From assembly GCA_903893805.1 (NCBI GenBank), contig CAITNM010000040.1, positions 1 through 64,000 on the forward strand: a stretch of DNA of 64,000 nucleotides. The letters run 5' to 3'. The translations under genes were made by a program, and so were the position numbers. Numbering within the stretch: position 1 is the stretch's first letter; each line of letters starts with the position of its first letter. This DNA is from an uncultured Alphaproteobacteria bacterium. Lineage in GTDB: Bacteria; Pseudomonadota; Alphaproteobacteria; Paracaedibacterales; CAITNM01. This document shows, piece after piece, positions 37,462 through 47,611 of the stretch. The notes under the pieces are model-generated. The model was not told the DNA's origin, made no database searches, and worked only from the letters and a program-made list of their open reading frames with translations.

Positions 37462-39888
37462 TTAAGGATACGACGCGTATCTATCTGCAAGCTTTGTCCA
37501 AGCTACATGACGAATCTCTCGAGCTATAGCAGCGTAGTCATCTGGCAATATGAACTTATCGTAATGGTTGGGCGATTTATCTAAAAATATATTTTTAGCA
37601 GTTGGCGATGTTAAAATAACAGTGGCTAGGTGCTTGCCAGTTGTCTCTGCTGGGTATGGCATCGTTACGCTATCATATGGCATGTCTTTAAGACGAGTCA
37701 TGACGTCAAGTGGTGTTCTGCCATATGCTTCTCCACTTGAAAAAACAAAGACATTTAAATTATTAAGTATCGCCCATAGTTGAGTGTAAGTTGCATCACA
37801 AGGTAGCCAACCATCTAGTTCACCTTCTCTAAGGGCTAGTTTTTCCATTTCTATCATCAAAGAATTTGGAGAAAGCTCTGTCGGGAGAGCAGGTAATGAT
37901 GCTGCTATTTCTAAACGCTGTGAAAGTAGCTGTTGTTCCATTTGTCTGGTAAGTACTTCTTTTACACCCGCGAGCTCATCCCAGATTTTCCTGATGACCA
38001 TTGTTGTTTCGGTATCACCTGCGATTGTGCATATTTCTTGGCAAATGCCATTAATAAAATTAGCGTAACGCGGGTTTTCACCAGAACAAAGACTATCTAT
38101 AGAAAAAGCATTAGGGCTTTTGTCGGGAAGCATATTCAAGCTGATAAATTCTTTTAAAGTATTGCTAATTAAGACATATTTTTCAGCCAGTAGTTTTTCT
38201 TTTGCTGTGCGATTTTCTGCAATGTCGTAGTAGTTTTTTTGAGCGTTCAGGATAGCTGTCTGTTTTTGTATGCTGTCATTGATAAGTTGTTGGTTTCTTG
38301 ATTCAAAATCAGCGATTTTTGTCTGAGCATTTTCCAAAGCAGTTTTTATTGTTTGTAAGGCATCGGGCGCTACTGAGGGATTTTTAATAAGGTTTGTTAA
38401 TTGTTGTTGTTTCATAAGCAACGCATTATATTCTTTAACCAAATCCGTATTATCTTTTCGGAATTGTTCAAAATCGGTTTGAGCTAATTTAAACTCTGCT
38501 TCAGCTTTAGTGCGTGCTGTATTTGCCGCTAATGTTGCAATTTCTCCTGCATTTTTTGCTTCAGCATCTAGTCTGAGTATATCCGCATCTATTGCTGTTA
38601 AAAGCCTGCTTAGTTCAGCATTGGCTGTTCGTAGTAGCATCATTTCATCTATGATGTTTCTAAAATTTGGCGCAAAAAAACATGTTTCTAGTTGTGCTGG
38701 ATTGTTTAGTGCAGCATTGAAAATGCCTAAGGAAATTTCTAATTTGGGTAGCTGGGTAACATGAGTTAGTAATGTTCTTTTTGACTGTGCTACATGTTCT
38801 TCATTTTCTGTTTGTTTATCGAGGATAAACCGGTGATAAGTGTCTAATTTTTCTTGTAGTTCATCTGCCTGTGTAGAATTTACGGGACGAAGTTCTTCTA
38901 TTTTCTTTTCTATAAATGAAACAAAACTAGCCCCATCCATATGTTGGCTAGCTATCAAATATAATCGTTTGGTCTCATCATCGGGTGAATTATCTAGAAT
39001 AGCGCGGTGCATTTTATAGCGACCATTTCCTTCCTGAATACCATCTAACGCACCATCAGTAGGGATGAAAAAACTATGCTCTCCACACATGCCGTCTCCA
39101 AATGAAGGGGTAGGTTTAAGGCCTAATTTTACTGCAAGCCCAAACGGAGCAATTCTTTCTGCCGTAAGGTCAAGGGATAATTCTGTTGTAGGTACTCCAT
39201 CAATAGTAGACTGCAAGTGGTCTAATAGCCCTACGTAAGTTGTACCTAAGATTTTTCCTCTAAATTCTTCCATTAGCGTTCTTAATTTTCCAGCTAAGGT
39301 ATCATCAACCCATTTCGTAATGATGCGATCTAAATTTGTATCATCAAGGTATGCAATGTTGGAAATATCAAGTTTATGTCCGGTTTGTTTGAAAAGCCCA
39401 TACCTAAGTTCTCGTTTAACACGGTTTCTTAAATCAATAACGGTTGTTTTTTCATTCCAAAAATATTCCTGCGCAGCTAATGAAAGTACAGTGAAGGTGG
39501 TTAAATGCTCTTTCTGATTGGCATTTCTAACAGTTTCTTTGTTAAGTTGACTTAGAAAATCGTAAACAATGCGATGGTCTCTGGTTTTTCCAGTTCCCCA
39601 CTGAGTATTAAAAGCGTAATAAAGTTCTGCCCTTAAATGCGCATCAACCATTGCTTTAGCTTCGGCCGGAGTAGCAATTCTGTTTGCCAACGGGGTAAGC
39701 AATTTACTTGTGTTTCGTCTGGCCATGCTGTCAGATTCGTCAGTATAGCCCTTTCCAGAAAATTCGGTTGTTCTTGCGAGAAGTTCTTCAACTTCAGGGT
39801 GAAGCGCGATGGTTGCTTCTGCAAGTTCTGCAGACCAGATAACACCCATGGTAACAAGTATACTGCACAAATAATTTTTTGTTTGCAT
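37462..39888 (-). CDS. Large secreted OTU-like cysteine protease candidate 1
   Basis: An 808-residue protein from the ATG at 39888 (MQTKNYLCSILVTMGVIWSA signal peptide; AGG lies a few nt upstream; the frame to 39936 is rejected). Cys268 sits in SFGDGMCGEHSFF, which fits the OTU Cys loop D-G-x-C. The C-terminal part reads LDGWLPCDATYTQLWAIL, then NNLNVFVFSS, and ends with His775 in SPNHYDKFIL, like the W-box, beta strands and HY(D/N) catalytic His of OTU deubiquitinases. Between them lies a long helical insertion with coiled coil (about 380-590). It shares AQEYFWN and the C-terminal HY...RHVAW region with the divergent gene at 40072. The assignment is by motif only. A host ubiquitin target is a hypothesis. 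Confidence 0.75.
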   Translation of the reverse strand: MQTKNYLCSILVTMGVIWSAELAEATIALHPEVEELLARTTEFSGKGYTDESDSMARRNTSKLLTPLANRIATPAEAKAMVDAHLRAELYYAFNTQWGTGKTRDHRIVYDFLSQLNKETVRNANQKEHLTTFTVLSLAAQEYFWNEKTTVIDLRNRVKRELRYGLFKQTGHKLDISNIAYLDDTNLDRIITKWVDDTLAGKLRTLMEEFRGKILGTTYVGLLDHLQSTIDGVPTTELSLDLTAERIAPFGLAVKLGLKPTPSFGDGMCGEHSFFIPTDGALDGIQEGNGRYKMHRAILDNSPDDETKRLYLIASQHMDGASFVSFIEKKIEELRPVNSTQADELQEKLDTYHRFILDKQTENEEHVAQSKRTLLTHVTQLPKLEISLGIFNAALNNPAQLETCFFAPNFRNIIDEMMLLRTANAELSRLLTAIDADILRLDAEAKNAGEIATLAANTARTKAEAEFKLAQTDFEQFRKDNTDLVKEYNALLMKQQQLTNLIKNPSVAPDALQTIKTALENAQTKIADFESRNQQLINDSIQKQTAILNAQKNYYDIAENRTAKEKLLAEKYVLISNTLKEFISLNMLPDKSPNAFSIDSLCSGENPRYANFINGICQEICTIAGDTETTMVIRKIWDELAGVKEVLTRQMEQQLLSQRLEIAASLPALPTELSPNSLMIEMEKLALREGELDGWLPCDATYTQLWAILNNLNVFVFSSGEAYGRTPLDVMTRLKDMPYDSVTMPYPAETTGKHLATVILTSPTAKNIFLDKSPNHYDKFILPDDYAAIAREIRHVAWTKLADRYASYP

Positions 39889-40071
39889 TGACCTGGCCTT
39901 ACTAAATGAGAAATACATCCTAAGTATCGAGGTCAAAAGTTAAATTTTAATTAAAATTAGAGATGATTTGTTTAGGTAAAATTTAGAATTATAAGTGAGC
40001 AATATATTTACATAATATTAAATAAATGCTATTAGAATAAAGTATTACATGGTGTTATAAATTTAAATTTT

Positions 40072-42339
40072 ATGTTTTTTAAATCTATTGTTTTACATTT
40101 TTTTTTATTATTGAATTCATGTTTTGCCGAAATAACAGACTCTATTATGGCAGAAAGATTTAGAGTATTTAAATCATCTCTTGTGCCTGCAAGGGATTGT
40201 GCGAATTCAATATTGTTTCTTGAAAAGTTAAGTCACAATTTTCGTAATGAATTAGTTGAAGTAAATAAATCAGATCAAATAGAAATGATGGAAAAAATTC
40301 TCTACTCAGGAGCGGGTGTTGGTGGATTTTCTGGAAAAATTTGTACTCCCAGGGAATACACGATTATGACAGAAGTAGCGATTATTCTTGAGATTTGGCA
40401 TAAAAAGCGTGGAGTTCCACGGTATTTTGCAACTAAAATATTGTCAGATAATGGTAATGCTTTGACTAAAAAACACTATCAGACATTAAAATATATCAGT
40501 ATTGCCACCGATGAAGTTTTTAATGGTGATGGTGAAAAACATTTCTTTAAAGATAAAATTCATGCAATAGCTGCTGCTATAAAAGCTTCTGAAACTGATA
40601 TGACAGAAGATAAGCTTCTAAGGATTCCAGCTATGCGCCAATTTGATGCGCTTGTTGCAAATTTAATGACAAGCCCAGGTTTTTCAGTGTGTAGTGGAAA
40701 TCAAGCGGCAGATTATGCTGCTATTCCTGTTGATGATGGACTGAATGCTCTTAGAACAGATATGCATGCGTTGATGTCAGTCACAACCACAGCTGACGCA
40801 ATACGATTGACGGATGCCATTGAAACAAAGTGTTGGGCGCTTCCTCTTACAGCTCTAGAAGATACAAGTCATTTAAAAAGAACATTGATTAGACGAGCTT
40901 TTGCTGCTGTTGAGCGCATAAAATCTGTTCGTTTTGATGGGGGCTATCAAACTAAAGATCCTAGACCTGCTGAAGATAAATTTAAGGATATTCCTCAAAC
41001 AGCAGACGTTAGTATTAAAAAAAAGCAAACGCTATTGCTCTTGATGTCTATGGCTTTGCAAGAATATTTTTATAACCCGCTTAACTCTCTTGATGACATA
41101 AAAAAAATTATCTTAGCAAAATTGCAGCAGTCAAATTATTGGGAAGGGGCAACTCCGTTACTTGCAGAAAAAACGGATCTACAGCCATACCCATCCGCAC
41201 TTCCTGCATATGCTGATATTGCTTTAGACATTACAGGTTCTGCTAATACAATTCCTCTGGTTTATAAATCCTTTGTATCTGGTATTGAACAAAGAGCTAT
41301 GCAATTTAAATCAGGTATTCATTATGTAGGCGGCAATACATTTTTGCATTTGGAAAGTTCAGGTGCTGCATGTCAATGTGGCTTTTTTAGTTTTGGGCTA
41401 ATGGATGATGGCGCTGCTTCTAATGCTCGTCAGAAATACTTTGAAATGCTTTCCAATAGTCTAGAGTTCAATACCCTACGAAGTGTTGCTAAAATGTCCT
41501 CGGTTTTAGAGAGTATTGAATTATGGGCAACTTTTTCTGACCTAGACTTTAGTCTATTAAGAATTTTCGAAAAGGGTAAAGAAAAAAATCAAAGAGCTTT
41601 TTATCCAGAAGCAAAGGGCTTAGTTGATGGTCTTAAAACTCTTGGTCAAAATGTAATTAGACAACAAATAAGTGGTATAGAGCTAGCATATGAGATAAAC
41701 AGAACAGCGGAGCTGCAAAGAATTGGGCTAAGAGATGGGTATCTATTTGGAGATGCAGATTTAAGAAAAATACCTTTTGAAAAACTTGCGCAGCAAAAAT
41801 TTAATGATAAAGAGAATATTTGTACTGAGTCACTGCGAAAATTGCTGTTAAGAAATGAAGCTGCACGTAAAGCATTTGCCTCTTACACTCGAACTGTTCT
41901 GGTGGCCAAATTATTAGAAGAAGAAACTCAAGTTGTCGGAACTGTAAATTATTCAGATACTAATCAACAGTTGTTATTTAGGCCAGGCTCCGAACGTTAT
42001 CAAAGTGTAAATGATCTTAGTATTCGCGCAGCTGCAATATCACCTACGCAAACAATAGCTGAAGCATTAAACGCGAACGTTCAGGTTTTATCTGCCGCTG
42101 GCCAGTTTGTTGGAACTTATGGTCAGGTCATAGATTATCTGGAGCCCAGCAGAGCGTTCGCACCTAATCTTTACGTATTACAAGATATTCTAGTAAACGA
42201 AAGAGCCAAAAATCAGCTGCTTATTAATTTTGGCGGTGGTCATTATGAGAAGCTAATATCGCTTTCTGATCCCGTGGCTTTGGTAAGAGCATTAAGACAT
42301 CTTGCTTGGATGAGACGTGCAGTTCCAGAACTGAGGTGA
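40072..42339 (+). CDS. Large secreted OTU-like cysteine protease candidate 2
   Basis: A 755-residue protein with a signal peptide (MFFKSIVLHFFLLLNSCFAE). It is a diverged paralogue of the divergent gene at 37462-39888: LQEYFYN matches AQEYFWN, and GGHYEKL...ALRHLAWMRR matches NHYDKF...EIRHVAWTKL. The Cys region is SSGAACQCGFFSFGLMDDGA (Cys434 or Cys436), without the DG of the first protein. The segment AEALNANVQVLSAAGQF before His724 (GGGHYEKLISL) resembles the OTU core strand and catalytic His. The Cys-His distance is about 290 residues against about 507 in the paralogue, so the helical insertion differs. The function is hypothetical. No terminator is seen, and the end is 18 nt from the convergent MFS gene. 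Confidence 0.72.
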   Translation: MFFKSIVLHFFLLLNSCFAEITDSIMAERFRVFKSSLVPARDCANSILFLEKLSHNFRNELVEVNKSDQIEMMEKILYSGAGVGGFSGKICTPREYTIMTEVAIILEIWHKKRGVPRYFATKILSDNGNALTKKHYQTLKYISIATDEVFNGDGEKHFFKDKIHAIAAAIKASETDMTEDKLLRIPAMRQFDALVANLMTSPGFSVCSGNQAADYAAIPVDDGLNALRTDMHALMSVTTTADAIRLTDAIETKCWALPLTALEDTSHLKRTLIRRAFAAVERIKSVRFDGGYQTKDPRPAEDKFKDIPQTADVSIKKKQTLLLLMSMALQEYFYNPLNSLDDIKKIILAKLQQSNYWEGATPLLAEKTDLQPYPSALPAYADIALDITGSANTIPLVYKSFVSGIEQRAMQFKSGIHYVGGNTFLHLESSGAACQCGFFSFGLMDDGAASNARQKYFEMLSNSLEFNTLRSVAKMSSVLESIELWATFSDLDFSLLRIFEKGKEKNQRAFYPEAKGLVDGLKTLGQNVIRQQISGIELAYEINRTAELQRIGLRDGYLFGDADLRKIPFEKLAQQKFNDKENICTESLRKLLLRNEAARKAFASYTRTVLVAKLLEEETQVVGTVNYSDTNQQLLFRPGSERYQSVNDLSIRAAAISPTQTIAEALNANVQVLSAAGQFVGTYGQVIDYLEPSRAFAPNLYVLQDILVNERAKNQLLINFGGGHYEKLISLSDPVALVRALRHLAWMRRAVPELR

Positions 42340-42357
42340 GAGGTGTGAAGTTAATTT

Positions 42358-43536
42358 TCATTCCTTAATCAAAATTTTTCGAGCAATCCCCCAAGCAAGA
42401 AAAGCTTCAGCACCTATCATTAGGGCTAGGGGCACGTAGGTATGGTCGTAAAAATGTGCAATCACTTGTAGCCCTGCAGCGCTAAACACTAGGCGCAACG
42501 CAACTAACATTCCAGAAGCGCGTGCTGCCGCGCCGCGCACTGCTCCCATGGCTATGGGGTAACACATGTTAATAGGTATAGCGCACGCCATGCTCGACCC
42601 AATTAGAATGATAGTAAGTACAAGTGGACTTGTTGGCAAAATGAAACCATAAAGACCGGCTATCAGTCCGAACAGAACATATAGCTTAATGCTTACTTTA
42701 AAGCACCGTTGTTTACCAAATCGTTTATACAACATGCCGCTGCAAAAACTAATAATACCAAATGATGATGCAAGCGCTCCTTGCTACATACCAAAGTGTT
42801 CTAAAGAAACGCCTAAATCTTCTCGGTAAAAAATTGGAGCGAGCCCCACAAATACAAAATAGCATATGGAAATGCTTAATATTGCTGCAGCAGGCCATAA
42901 AAAGTCTTTTGATTTAAATAAGGGTATGTAGGTTTTAAGGCCTAAACTTGGTTTAACTTTATGAGAGGCATTTTGCGTTGGAAGATATTTCATGCTCAAA
43001 ACAAAGCAGGTAAGTGACAAAATAAGCAATGCTAAAAAGTTTGAGCGCCATCCAAACCACAAGTTCAAATAGCTACCTAAAACAGGTGCTGCTCCCATGG
43101 TAATGCCACTAATACCATTCAACATTCCCATGTAGCTTTCTCGGGATTTTGGGTAAAACTCATAAACGATTGAATAACTCAATACGTTTGGTCCGCTCAT
43201 ACCTAAACCCTGCAATACGCGTCCTATCAACAAGGTTTCAAAAGTTGGTGCGATATAGCAAAAAATACTTCCAATGATAAAAACACAAAGAGATAACAAA
43301 GATATATTTTTGCTGCTAAAACGCTCTGCCAATGGCCCAACCCACAAAGTGCTTAGGGCGTATGCGACAAAATTTAAACTTAAGGTTAGTTGTGCTTGTT
43401 CAATGCTAATAGAAAATGTTTCCATGATTTCTGGAAAACTGGGAGTGAATACATCCATTTCCATGCCTGTCAAAACGCTCATTAAGCAAAGACTTAAAAA
43501 GCGCAGATCTACAAGCTTAGATGTTCTAAGGGCCAT
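42358..43536 (-). pseudogene. MFS drug/solute transporter interrupted by an in-frame TAG
   Basis: Two open pieces in the same frame, 42784-43536 (N-terminal, about seven helices) and 42358-42735 (C-terminal), are separated only by TAG at 42784-42786. Readthrough gives HFGM-stop-QGALASSFGIISFCSGM with no loss of frame. The full product would be about 392 residues with 12 helices, of the Bcr/CflA-like drug:H+ antiporter group (PSFPEIMETF, GRVLQGLGMSGPNVLSY). The frame is otherwise intact, so the mutation is young. The start overlaps the end of tsaD by 28 nt. Confidence 0.82.
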
Positions 43537-44534
43537 CGTGGTTTTGGCTGAAAGTCATCCGTTGATGGTAGCATGCCGTTGTTGATTGCCTCAATAGCTG
43601 CCCATCCAATCATTGCTGCATTGTCTGTACATAAATTCATTGGCGGAAAAATGGCTTCAATTGCTTTTTCAGCGCATAGGGAATGCAGTTGACCTCTTAA
43701 ATATTGATTGGCAGCGACACCACCTGCCATAACTAGACGCTCCACTTTATGGTGGCTATATTTTAAAGCTTTTAGTAATCGCTCTTTAAAAATTTCACCA
43801 ACAGTATATTGAAAGCTTGCTGCAATATCGCAAGCTGTTTGCTCATCAATAATGTTTTTTTCAATAGTTTGCTTAACTGCAGTTTTAAGCCCTGAGAAAG
43901 AAAAATTAGGTTGAAGAGTGTGTTCTAACGGTTTTGGAAAAATAAAGCGCTTGGAGTCCCCATGTATAGCTTTTTGCTCTAATGCAGGGCCACCTGGAAA
44001 ATTAAAATTCAAGAGCTTGGCAATTTTGTCAAAACATTCACCAGCGGCATCGTCTAGAGTTTGTCCCAAAAGAACATACTGACGAAAGCCAAGCACTTCA
44101 ACAAACATGCAGTGCCCTCCTGAAGTTAATAATAACAAATAAGGGTAGGAGGCATTGTGACTTAATCGAGCAGTTAGAGCATGACCTTCTAAATGATTGA
44201 TGGCATACATGGGTTTATTCAATGAAAGACTAAGGGATTTTGCAAGCATTACGCCCACCAAAACTCCACCAATAAGCCCAGGTCCAGCAGTGACTGCAAT
44301 TGCATCGATCGCATTTAGGGGAATCCCAGCAAGGCTGATTGCCTGATCCATAATGGGTTCTATATTGCTTAGATGTGCTCGTGCTGCAAGTTCAGGAACA
44401 ACCCCCCCATAAGCTTGATGTTCATTTATTTGGCTGCGAGTGACTAAACTCAATATCCTATCGTCTATAATTTTATCTTGAACGACGGCAATAGATGTTT
44501 CATCACAACTTGTTTCAATTGCTAAAATCATCAT
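43509..44534 (-). CDS. tsaD: tRNA N6-adenosine threonylcarbamoyltransferase TsaD
   Basis: A 341-residue ASKHA-fold enzyme (Gcp/TsaD) of t6A37 tRNA modification, working with TsaB/C/E. Motifs are LAIETSCDETSIAVV, the metal His pair H114 and H118 in NHLEGHAL, LTSGGHCM, GPALE and VMAGGVAANQYLRGQL, with the Asp of CTDNAAMIGW. The start at 44534 follows GGAAGG by 5 nt; the frame to 44585 adds 17 extra residues without family support. Confidence 0.96.
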   Translation of the reverse strand: MMILAIETSCDETSIAVVQDKIIDDRILSLVTRSQINEHQAYGGVVPELAARAHLSNIEPIMDQAISLAGIPLNAIDAIAVTAGPGLIGGVLVGVMLAKSLSLSLNKPMYAINHLEGHALTARLSHNASYPYLLLLTSGGHCMFVEVLGFRQYVLLGQTLDDAAGECFDKIAKLLNFNFPGGPALEQKAIHGDSKRFIFPKPLEHTLQPNFSFSGLKTAVKQTIEKNIIDEQTACDIAASFQYTVGEIFKERLLKALKYSHHKVERLVMAGGVAANQYLRGQLHSLCAEKAIEAIFPPMNLCTDNAAMIGWAAIEAINNGMLPSTDDFQPKPRWPLEHLSL

Positions 44535-44625
44535 AAATACCTTCCAAATTAACTTTTTATTAAACCTATTTGTATAGGATAACACTATAAATAGAGAAAT
44601 TTTTACATTTATGGAAGGTCAAAGT

Positions 44626-45717
44626 ATGGCAAGTAAAGAAAAAAAACGAGTAGCTATTGCCTGTCAAGGCGGTGGTTCTCATGGTGCTTTTACCTGGGGT
44701 GTATTGGATAAAATACTAGAAGATGGTCGTTTTGAAATTGAAGGTCTAACAGGAACCTCCGCGGGTGGTATGAATGCAGTGGCTGTTGCTCAAGGTTTGG
44801 CTAAGGGCGGCAATCAAGAAGCACGTGCTACCTTGAAATTATTTTGGGATGGAGTTTGTGAAAGCGGAAAAAATAGTTCAATTAATAATCGCGGTCCTAT
44901 TGATAAAAAAATGAACAACTGGACAATGTATAATTCTCCAGGGTTTGTCATGTTTGAATTTTTAAGCCGTATGCATACACCAGATGAACTTAATCCAATG
45001 AAAAAAGATCCGTTGCGTGATGTTATTAATAAAACGTTTGATTTTGAACTTTTGCGCACTCAAGATATTTGCAAAGTATTCCTATGTGCTACTCACGTTT
45101 TTACAGGAAAATTGACTGTATTTAAAACTGAAGAATTAAAAGTTGAATGTTTGCTTGCAACGGCATGCTTACTAACAATTCATAGTGCTGTATTGGTAGA
45201 TGGCGAATACTATTGGGATGGTGGATTCATTGGAAACCCTGTCATGTTCCCATTGATTTATGATTGCGAAACTTCTGATATTATTTTAATTCAATTAAAC
45301 CCAACTGTTAGAAACAAGCTGCCATCAAGTGCTCGTGAAATTGGTGACCGTTTGAATGAAATTACAAATAACGCTTCAGTTGTTCGTGAAATTCGTGCAA
45401 TGCATTTGATTACTCAATTACAAGATGAAGGAATTATTCCTGAAGGTCGTATGAAGCGTGTGCACTTACATCTTATCGAAGATGAATCAACTTTCCAAGA
45501 GCTTGGTTGGGGAAGCAAACTCAACACAGAAGCAGAATTTTTTGCACACCTTTTTGAAAGAGGTCGTAAAGCTGCTACTGATTGGATTAAAGAAAATTAT
45601 GAGAATGTGGGTAAAAAAACAACCGCTCCTATCCGTGAACATTTTACAGGAAAAGACTGGGGTAATCATACAAGCCACAGTGGTCCTTTGAAGCTTATAG
45701 ATAAGAAAAAGAAGTAA
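44626..45717 (+). CDS. Patatin-like phospholipase
   Basis: A 363-residue protein. Patatin signatures are the oxyanion loop CQGGGSHGAF (about 13-22), the nucleophile elbow GTSAGG with Ser45, and the catalytic Asp198 in WDGGFIGNP. There is no signal peptide, so it acts in the cytosol or is exported by a non-Sec route. Patatin phospholipases of intracellular bacteria can be host-directed, but a housekeeping lipase is equally possible. The ATG at 44626 follows GGAAGG by 7-8 nt; the in-frame ATG at 44611 overlaps that site. A strong terminator follows. Confidence 0.9.
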   Translation: MASKEKKRVAIACQGGGSHGAFTWGVLDKILEDGRFEIEGLTGTSAGGMNAVAVAQGLAKGGNQEARATLKLFWDGVCESGKNSSINNRGPIDKKMNNWTMYNSPGFVMFEFLSRMHTPDELNPMKKDPLRDVINKTFDFELLRTQDICKVFLCATHVFTGKLTVFKTEELKVECLLATACLLTIHSAVLVDGEYYWDGGFIGNPVMFPLIYDCETSDIILIQLNPTVRNKLPSSAREIGDRLNEITNNASVVREIRAMHLITQLQDEGIIPEGRMKRVHLHLIEDESTFQELGWGSKLNTEAEFFAHLFERGRKAATDWIKENYENVGKKTTAPIREHFTGKDWGNHTSHSGPLKLIDKKKK

Positions 45718-45735
45718 ATAGTTTCTCCTGAAAAA

Positions 45736-45770
45736 AGAAAAAGGCTCTTTAAAGAGCCTTTTTCTTTTTT
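45736..45770. terminator. Bidirectional terminator between patatin gene and lepB
   Basis: A perfect 28-nt palindrome, GAAAAAGGCTCTTT joined to AAAGAGCCTTTTTC (45737-45764), followed by TTTTTT. A runs on one side and T runs on the other serve both convergent genes. Confidence 0.92.
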
Positions 45771-45800
45771 AAATGAATACTTTAGTGTTTGTATTCATCA

Positions 45801-46655
45801 TCACTGTGGAATGGTCATTACGCGCTCAATCCTTACGCTAGTGAACCATTTCCAAACTTCATACCACTTTGCTGATGTTGAGAAAAATACAAAAGCGACT
45901 TTACCCATAAGGTGATCATAAGAGATAAAACTTACTTTATCGTTCATGTATCTGCTATCAAGCGATCCATCACGGTTATCACCAATAATCATAAACTGAT
46001 TCTCTGGAACAATATGTTCTGGGGTATCGTCTGTGCTGTGCTCTGGATCATGTCTGAAGGGTGGGGCTTCGCCAAATGGAATGTACTTTATGAAAGTGTG
46101 TTTTACGCCATTAGGTAGAGTTTCTAGATATCTTGGAACCATCACGGTCTTCCCTGAATGATGGTCAAGGTAAGGAAAATCTTCTATTCGCTGAATGGGA
46201 CATTCTTTACCATTAATCCACAAACGTCCTTTTTTCATTTGAATGCGGTCACCCGGTAAACCGATAATTCTTTTGACGTAATCTTTTGCTGAATCCCAAA
46301 GCTTAATTCCCAGGATAGAAAATGGTTCAGAATCTTTTGGGTTATGAAACACACCAATGTCACCCATTTTAGGGTTCTCTGGTAATACTCGTCCTTTAAA
46401 CCAAGGAATATCCGCGCCAAATGGCAAACTGTATCGTGTATATCCATAAGCGAATTTATTCACGACTAAAAAATCTCCAACCAATAAATTCGGAATCATT
46501 GACCCAGTTGGAATATTGAAAGGCTTAAAAAACAAAGTGCTAAAAACTAAAAAACCTATAATAAATTTTGTAAGGCTTTTTGCTTCAGTTTTAAATTTTT
46601 CGCGCTTTGCTCTACTTAACACCAGTGCGTCGACTGCATAGCCCGATTCTTCCAT
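45801..46655 (-). CDS. lepB: Signal peptidase I
   Basis: A 284-residue membrane protease with one N-terminal transmembrane helix (about 28-45). The catalytic Ser52 lies in NIPTGSMIPNLLVGD, the general-base Lys128 in DYVKRIIGLPGDRI, and box E GDNRDGSLDSR follows. It cleaves the many signal peptides predicted in this window. GGAAG lies 7 nt before the ATG. It is not linked to rnc or era here. Confidence 0.96.
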   Translation of the reverse strand: MEESGYAVDALVLSRAKREKFKTEAKSLTKFIIGFLVFSTLFFKPFNIPTGSMIPNLLVGDFLVVNKFAYGYTRYSLPFGADIPWFKGRVLPENPKMGDIGVFHNPKDSEPFSILGIKLWDSAKDYVKRIIGLPGDRIQMKKGRLWINGKECPIQRIEDFPYLDHHSGKTVMVPRYLETLPNGVKHTFIKYIPFGEAPPFRHDPEHSTDDTPEHIVPENQFMIIGDNRDGSLDSRYMNDKVSFISYDHLMGKVAFVFFSTSAKWYEVWKWFTSVRIERVMTIPQ

Positions 46656-46707
46656 CTAAATCTTCCAGATATACTTTTGACTTTTATTATAAGCAACAAA
46701 ATAAAAC

Positions 46708-47466
46708 TTAACAACTGTGTGCTGCTTCCGGATCATGCTGTTGGTGTGTTTCACGTCCTTCGTTATAGACTTTTTTTAAATAAGGTTTTCCATTAAAAAA
46801 AACAATCATTTCCCCGTGAAGCTTACCTTTTTTGTAAGTGGAAAAAATTTGGTTATTTCCAAATTCGTCATAAATTTTTGACATGCCATGCATTACTCCA
46901 TGCTCATATTCAATTTCCATTGCTGTTTTCCCATCTTCATGAAAAGACTTCATCAAACCATGCATTTTCCACTGTTGAAAATTTATTTCGCGTTCAATTT
47001 TTCCATCTGCGTAATAATACGTCGTAGGACCGTGAAGCTTATCTTTTGCATAATATGCTTGCATTTCATAATGACCTTCTTTGGTTTTAATCGATGTTAG
47101 TCCCTGTTTTAAACCTCTTGAAAACTCAGCATGTATAGTCTTGTTGCCTATCTTCTGAATTTTCACCTCATGAGCCGGGGCCTTGAGGTCTTCTTTAGGA
47201 TTATCTTCCTCAGAATCGTTATCGTTATCGTTATCATTTTGAGTGTCTTCTTCCTCATCACGCTGACTTTCCTCATCAAAAGATCGCATCTCTTCTTCAT
47301 TTTCTTGGATATCATGTTCGTAACCAGGTGAACAATCAGCAATTTTTTCGCTATTTTCTGTTATGTTAATCATACTTGAGGTTTGACTGGCAGAAAGTTT
47401 TGCTAAATCTCTGATGCTGTGGTGCTCTTTTAAATCTTCGTGTGCGTGCTTTACATTCTGTACCAA
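46708..47466 (-). CDS. MORN-repeat (YwqK-like) protein downstream of vgrG, 5-prime truncated by a stop
   Basis: A 252-residue frame that begins only at a TTG. It has an acidic low-complexity region (about 55-95, with NDNDNDND encoded by a GTTATC-type hexamer repeat near 47217-47236). Then come about five MORN_2-type repeats (GLKQGLTSIK, KLHGPTTYYY, KMHGLMKSFH, VMHGMSKIYD, KLHGEMIVFF) and a His-rich tail. The natural start is probably the ATG at 47598, 13 nt after vgrG, but codon 29 of that frame is TAA. Position suggests a T6SS-linked effector, immunity or adaptor role; the family itself (often labelled YwqK antitoxin) does not settle it. Confidence 0.65.
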   Translation of the reverse strand: MVQNVKHAHEDLKEHHSIRDLAKLSASQTSSMINITENSEKIADCSPGYEHDIQENEEEMRSFDEESQRDEEEDTQNDNDNDNDSEEDNPKEDLKAPAHEVKIQKIGNKTIHAEFSRGLKQGLTSIKTKEGHYEMQAYYAKDKLHGPTTYYYADGKIEREINFQQWKMHGLMKSFHEDGKTAMEIEYEHGVMHGMSKIYDEFGNNQIFSTYKKGKLHGEMIVFFNGKPYLKKVYNEGRETHQQHDPEAAHSC

Positions 47467-47511
47467 AGTTTGAGCATGTTCCTCACATTCATTTGCTTGC
47501 TGTGCTTGTTT

Positions 47512-47598
47512 TTAAGCTGGTTCGATTTTTCCACTGAGTGTGCTTTTATGTTGTTCAATCTGCTCTTCTGCCTTGGACACTTCTTGGGTGGTTGCCAT
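47512..47598 (-). pseudogene. 5-prime end of the MORN gene, ended by an in-frame TAA
   Basis: This starts ATG at 47598 and reads MATTQEVSKAEEQIEQHKST, then LSGKIEPA and a TAA (47512-47514). The same frame continues after the stop as KQAQQANECEEHAQTLVQNV and joins the 252-residue frame. The coiled-coil character is the same on both sides, so one nonsense mutation appears to have split a gene of about 296 codons. Confidence 0.6.
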
Positions 47599-47611
47599 TA
47601 ATTTATGACTA